Shown here piece by piece: positions 60,538 to 64,000 of a stretch of 64,000 nucleotides of DNA. The stretch's first letter is position 1; the number at the start of each line of letters is the position of its first letter. The notes under the pieces are model-generated. The model did no database searches. It had not been told where the DNA came from and was given only the letters and a program-made list of their open reading frames with translations. The stretch is from the NCBI RefSeq assembly GCF_021602155.1, contig NZ_BQHY01000002.1, positions 310,001-374,000 on the forward strand, read 5' to 3'. The position numbers and the translations under genes were made by a program. Source of the DNA: Pseudomonas parakoreensis. GTDB taxonomy: Bacteria; Pseudomonadota; Gammaproteobacteria; Pseudomonadales; Pseudomonadaceae.

Positions 60538-61841
60538 GCGCCCTTCTTGGCCTTGTCAGCCGCAGCAGCGTCCGGTGCACTGGCGGCGGGTTTGCCCTGC
60601 AGGTGGCCGGTCGGGGTGGTCGGCACGTCATTACTGTCGTTGACCACCTCCACTTCACTGCCTTCCTTCAGGCGGTCGGTACCTTCCAGCACCACTCGGT
60701 CGCCCGCCGCGAGGCCTTCGGTGACCACGGTGTTGGTGCCGTCGCTGGCGCCGATCTTCAATTGGCGGATGGTGACTTTCTTGTCGCCGTCCAGCGCGTA
60801 GACGAAGGTGCCGTTGGTGCCGAACTGAATCGCGGCCGACGGTGCCAGCACCACGCCTTTGAGGGTGTCGGCCAACAAATGAACGTTGACGAACTGATTG
60901 GGGAACAGCGACTGGTCGCGGTTATCGTAACGGGCCTTGAATTTCAGGGTGCCGGTGGCGACGTCGATCTGGTTATCGAGACTTTGCAGCACGCCGCTGG
61001 CCTGGATTTTGGTATCGCCGCGATCCCATGCCTCGGCCGGCAGCCTGGCGCCGCTGTGGTAGCGGGCCAATACGGTTTCGAGGCTGTTTTCCGGCAGGGT
61101 GAAGACCACGCTGATCGGTTGCGTCTGAGTGATCACTGCAAGGAACGTGGTGTCGTTGGCCGCAACGAGGTTGCCGACGTCGACCTGACGCAGACCGACG
61201 CGGCCGGCAATCGGTGCGCGGATCTTGGTGAATTCGAGATTGAGTTTGGCGTCGTTGACCGCCGCCTGGTTGGTCTTGACCGTGCCCAGGTACTGGCCGA
61301 CCAGCGCCTCGGCGGTGTCCAGGGTTTGCTTGGCGATGCTGTCTTCCTTGTACAGGCCGCGATAACGCTCGACGTCGACCTGCGCATTTTTCAACTGCGC
61401 CTGATTCTGCAGCAAGGTGCCTTCAGCCTGGAGCAAGGCGTTCTGGTACGGACGTGGGTCGATCTCTGCCAGCAAGTCGCCGGCCTTGACCATCTGTCCT
61501 TCTTCGAAATTGATCTTCACCAGCTCGCCGCCGACCCGGCTGCGCACGTTGATGGTGTTGAGTGCAGTCACCGTGCCCAGTGCCTTGTAATACAGCGGGA
61601 AGTCACCGGTGACCGCCGGGGCCACCCGCACCGGAATCGGACCGGCCGCACCGCCGAAGCCTGGCCGCATCATCCCCGAACGCCCGGTATGGCCGGCTGC
61701 GGCCTTGTCGGCGCCCTCCTTGTGGGCCGAACCGGCGGGCCAGAATTTCCAGCACAGGACGGCGATGACCAACAGGACGAGCAGGCTGATCAGCCAGCGA
61801 CGGGCGTTATTAGGGGACGATTGCATGGATTGATTGACCAT
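60534..61841 (-). CDS. muxA: RND periplasmic adaptor MuxA-like
   Basis: A 435-residue membrane-fusion protein: an N-terminal membrane anchor (about residues 15-30), a low-complexity linker, biotinyl-lipoyl halves around a helical hairpin ([20 protein letters not shown] and [20 protein letters not shown]), a beta-barrel and a membrane-proximal domain, then a Lys/Ala-rich tail. It joins the MuxBC permease to the outer channel. No strong ribosome site marks the start; the ATG at 61841 or that five codons later could be used. Confidence 0.9.
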   Translation of the reverse strand: MVNQSMQSSPNNARRWLISLLVLLVIAVLCWKFWPAGSAHKEGADKAAAGHTGRSGMMRPGFGGAAGPIPVRVAPAVTGDFPLYYKALGTVTALNTINVRSRVGGELVKINFEEGQMVKAGDLLAEIDPRPYQNALLQAEGTLLQNQAQLKNAQVDVERYRGLYKEDSIAKQTLDTAEALVGQYLGTVKTNQAAVNDAKLNLEFTKIRAPIAGRVGLRQVDVGNLVAANDTTFLAVITQTQPISVVFTLPENSLETVLARYHSGARLPAEAWDRGDTKIQASGVLQSLDNQIDVATGTLKFKARYDNRDQSLFPNQFVNVHLLADTLKGVVLAPSAAIQFGTNGTFVYALDGDKKVTIRQLKIGASDGTNTVVTEGLAAGDRVVLEGTDRLKEGSEVEVVNDSNDVPTTPTGHLQGKPAASAPDAAAADKAKKGA

Positions 61842-61971
61842 TGGGCGCGTGGGCTTCTTTTACGGGAGGCTGAACGATAAGCACTGGTGGGATTTAAGCA
61901 AAGCAGCTTTACCGGCAATTTACCTTCAACTTACGTTTCAAGGTGTGAGGCAAAACACTGATACACAAATG

Positions 61972-62000
61972 AAAACGGCCTGGACAGGGCCAGGCCGTTA
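61972..62000 (-). terminator. Terminator of tpx
   Basis: Perfect 10-bp stem AACGGCCTGG / CCAGGCCGTT with a six-base loop, followed on the minus strand by TTTTC, directly after the tpx stop. Confidence 0.85.
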
Positions 62001-62016
62001 ACAATTGTAAAAGCGC

Positions 62017-62517
62017 TTACTTGAGTACGGCGAGTGCTGCGTCGTAGTTCGGCTCTTCAGCGATTTCCTTGACCAGCTCGCTGTGCAGCACGTTGTCGTT
62101 CTCGTCCAGAACCACTACGGCACGGGCGGTCAAGCCTTTGAGCGGGCCGTCAGCGATGGCTACGCCGTAGTTTTCGATGAACTCGGCACCGCGCAGGGTC
62201 GACAGGTTCTGCACGTTTTCCAGGCCTTCGGCGCCGCAGAAACGGGCCTGGGCGAATGGCAGGTCAGCCGAGATGCACAGCACCACGGTGTTGTTCAGTT
62301 CGTTGGCCTGAGCGTTGAACTTGCGTACCGAAGTCGCGCAGGTCGGGGTGTCGACGCTTGGGAAGATGTTCAACACTTTGCGCTTGCCGGCGAAGTCTTT
62401 CAGGGTGACGTCGGACAGATTGCCGGCAACCAGGGAAAAGGCTGGCGCCTTGGAACCGGCTTGTGGCAACTGGCCGTTGACTTGAACCGGGTTGCCTTTG
62501 AGGGTGACTTGAGCCAT
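62017..62517 (-). CDS. tpx: Thiol peroxidase Tpx
   Basis: A 166-residue atypical two-Cys peroxiredoxin that reduces hydrogen peroxide and organic peroxides with thioredoxin. The peroxidatic Cys lies in [10 protein letters not shown] (about residue 60) and the resolving Cys in ARFCGAEG (about 94), as in E. coli Tpx. No signal peptide is seen although some Tpx proteins are periplasmic. AAGGA precedes the ATG. Monocistronic with its own terminator. Confidence 0.95.
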   Translation of the reverse strand: MAQVTLKGNPVQVNGQLPQAGSKAPAFSLVAGNLSDVTLKDFAGKRKVLNIFPSVDTPTCATSVRKFNAQANELNNTVVLCISADLPFAQARFCGAEGLENVQNLSTLRGAEFIENYGVAIADGPLKGLTARAVVVLDENDNVLHSELVKEIAEEPNYDAALAVLK

Positions 62518-62849
62518 GACTTTAGTCCTTCTTAACGTGGTGATTGAGCATGCAAGAGGCCGAAGTTAACCACGAAATTGTCCGACGACCTATGCCCTGA
62601 CTGAAAATTGTCAGGGGCCTGCGCAAAAAATTGTATACAACTGCGAATCATGTGGGAGCGAGCTTGCTCGCGAAAGCAATCTGCCAGTCAACGCTATGCT
62701 GAATGTGCCGCCGTCTTCGCGAGCAAGCTCGCTCCCACAGTGATCTTCACGGATCCTGAGTCTGCATCATTTATTCAGAAGTTCTGTCGATTCGTGAGGT
62801 GCCCGTTCGACTAAGCAGTGAATCAACCCCATTCCCTGGAGAAACCACC
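62518..62849. other. Intergenic region between divergent tpx and YciI-like genes
   Basis: No gene is seen. It holds promoters for both flanking genes, though no clear box was found, and a family-B repeat pair in the middle. Confidence 0.6.
62651..62739. repeat. REP-type inverted pair, family B
   Basis: TGTGGGAGCGAGCTTGCTCG and a near-perfect inverse copy, unusual in lying between two divergent genes rather than at gene ends. Confidence 0.9.
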
Positions 62850-63275
62850 ATGCGATTCATGATCCTTGTCAAAGCCAGCGCCGACTCCGAAGCCGGCATC
62901 ATGCCCAGTGAAGAGCTGATCACTGCCATGGGCAACTTCAACGAAGAACTGGTCAAGGCCGGCGTTCTCATCGACGGCAATGGCCTGCACCCGAGCAGCA
63001 AAGGCACCCGCGTGCATTTCTCCGGCGACAAGCGCACCGTCATCGATGGCCCTTTCATCGAGACCAAGGAGCTGGTGGCCGGCTACTGGATCTGGGAAGT
63101 GAAGTCCAAGGAAGAGGCTATCGAATGGGTCAAGCGCTGCCCCAATCCCATGCCGGGCGATTCCGATATCGAAATCCGCCAGATCTTCTCCGCCGAGGAT
63201 TTCGGTGCCGAGTTCACGCCTGAGGCGCGGGCGCAGGAAGAGCGTGTTCGCGAGCTGGCGAAGAAAAATCTGTAA
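62850..63275 (+). CDS. YciI-family protein
   Basis: A 141-residue ferredoxin-fold protein of the YciI/DGPF family: MRFMILVKAS, then TVIDGPFIETKELVAGYWIWEVKSKEEAIEWVKRCP. The DGPF motif contains the conserved Asp. Related proteins have been linked to dehydrochlorination or to small-molecule metabolism, often beside ECF sigma factors; none is adjacent here. CTGGAG lies upstream of the ATG at 62850. Confidence 0.87.
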   Translation: MRFMILVKASADSEAGIMPSEELITAMGNFNEELVKAGVLIDGNGLHPSSKGTRVHFSGDKRTVIDGPFIETKELVAGYWIWEVKSKEEAIEWVKRCPNPMPGDSDIEIRQIFSAEDFGAEFTPEARAQEERVRELAKKNL

Positions 63276-63312
63276 TCCTCTTGGCTTCGGCAGCGCCTAT
63301 AAAGGCCCCAGC

Positions 63313-63984
63313 TTATCTGGACTTGAGCTTCACATACATCTGACGCATGTCATTGGCCCAGCCATCAATCACAGGTTTAACGTCGGAGGCTTTCATTGCC
63401 TGAGTTTCATTTTCCAACGGTTTGCCGGTGCCTTTGCGCACCACCTGCGCCACGACCTTGTTGCTCGCACCGTCGAGGAACACCGCTTCGGTGGCCAGCG
63501 TGGTTTCCTGATCACGGATACCGCTGGCAGTGCTGACGGCTGCCGCCACCAGAGCCACCGGGATCACTTCATAAGCGTGCAGGCCTTCGGTCTTGCTGCT
63601 CACAGCAGTGATGGCCGCACGCACCACAATCACGCCAGGGCCAGGGCCGTTGGCCAACGGCAGATCCTTGCTGATTTCACGCTTGAGCGCCTGATCGTAA
63701 TAGGAGGTGATGCCGTTGAGGGTCTGTTGGGAAATCTTTGCGGTCGGTTGCGGCTTTGGATAGAGCTGGGTTGGCTCGATGTACACGCTGGTGAACTTGC
63801 TGATATCCACTTTCGGATCAATCCAGCGCATCACCTCGGCACCGGACGGCGACTTGGCCTCCTTGAGCTGGCTGTAGTCCTTGAGAAAGCCGGAATACTC
63901 ATCGGGAGCGACGGTTTTGCTGGAGCAACCCACCACGCCAAGGGTGGCAATGCAGAGGGTGCCCATCATTACTGCTAGCTTCAT
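63313..63984 (-). CDS. DUF3313 lipoprotein
   Basis: A 223-residue secreted lipoprotein with lipobox VVGC (Cys about residue 20) followed by SSKTVAPDEYSGFLKDYSQL. This and the segments WIDPKVDISKFTSVYIEPTQLYP and VVRAAITAVSS match the DUF3313 family of outer-membrane lipoproteins of unknown role. AGGAG precedes the ATG, and the gene is complete within the window. Confidence 0.87.
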   Translation of the reverse strand: MKLAVMMGTLCIATLGVVGCSSKTVAPDEYSGFLKDYSQLKEAKSPSGAEVMRWIDPKVDISKFTSVYIEPTQLYPKPQPTAKISQQTLNGITSYYDQALKREISKDLPLANGPGPGVIVVRAAITAVSSKTEGLHAYEVIPVALVAAAVSTASGIRDQETTLATEAVFLDGASNKVVAQVVRKGTGKPLENETQAMKASDVKPVIDGWANDMRQMYVKLKSR

Positions 63985-64000
63985 GCTGTAACTCCTGTCA

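Overview
The window reads as chromosome of a fluorescent pseudomonad, most likely the Pseudomonas fluorescens group. The evidence is high GC with uniform codon use, a pyoverdine-maturation acylase gene (pvdQ) behind a textbook PvdS iron-starvation box, a GlgE/TreYZ/TreS glucan-trehalose locus, a MuxABC-OpmB efflux operon, Pseudomonas-restricted small families (DUF3203- and DUF6124-like), and many intergenic REP-type inverted repeats. No tRNA, rRNA, CRISPR array, insertion sequence or prophage was seen.

Layout. 1-5.7 kb: the 3' end of a large protein with an HExxH motif, a PepSY protein, a FecR-type anti-sigma protein with no adjacent sigma factor, pvdQ, a small Fur-like winged-helix protein and two tiny membrane or lipoprotein genes. 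5.9-13.0 kb: a terminator-bounded run of five co-directional genes: MFS transporter, LuxE-like acyl-protein synthetase, a LuxC acyl reductase fused to a PaaK-like adenylating domain, a second PaaK-like enzyme and a GNAT acyltransferase. No luciferase, carrier protein or ketosynthase is present, so this looks like an undescribed aldehyde-forming small-molecule pathway with its own exporter. 13.0-19.1 kb: a hypothetical protein, a chemoreceptor, a DUF411 copper-type protein, a YqaA/DedA protein, an alpha/beta hydrolase and a D-2-hydroxyacid dehydrogenase.

19.7-44.8 kb: the glucan/trehalose region. On the plus strand glgA-treZ-malQ-treY-DUF2934-glgX run into four overlapping genes (acyl-CoA dehydrogenase-like, PIG-L deacetylase, NodS-like methyltransferase, GT2 glycosyltransferase), followed by a second PIG-L paralogue that has lost two catalytic residues. 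On the minus strand lie glgE, treS-maltokinase and glgB. Known chemistry of these families gives a cycle: glucan to trehalose by TreY/TreZ, trehalose to maltose to maltose-1-phosphate by TreS-maltokinase, and maltose-1-phosphate back to glucan by GlgE/GlgB, with GlgX and MalQ trimming. An AlgU-type promoter stands before glgE and another before the phosphatase gene at 36.1 kb, suggesting envelope/osmotic-stress control.

45-64 kb: ordinary accessory and core genes: MgtC family, DUF3203-like, ccoG, a MocR regulator, an SDR, a MHYT-GGDEF-EAL protein, opmB-muxC-muxB-muxA, tpx, YciI and a DUF3313 lipoprotein. Three repeat families (TGTAGGAGCTGC, TGTGGGAGCNNGC and TGTGGCGAGGGAGC) fill gene ends and also the glgE-treS and muxB-muxC gaps.
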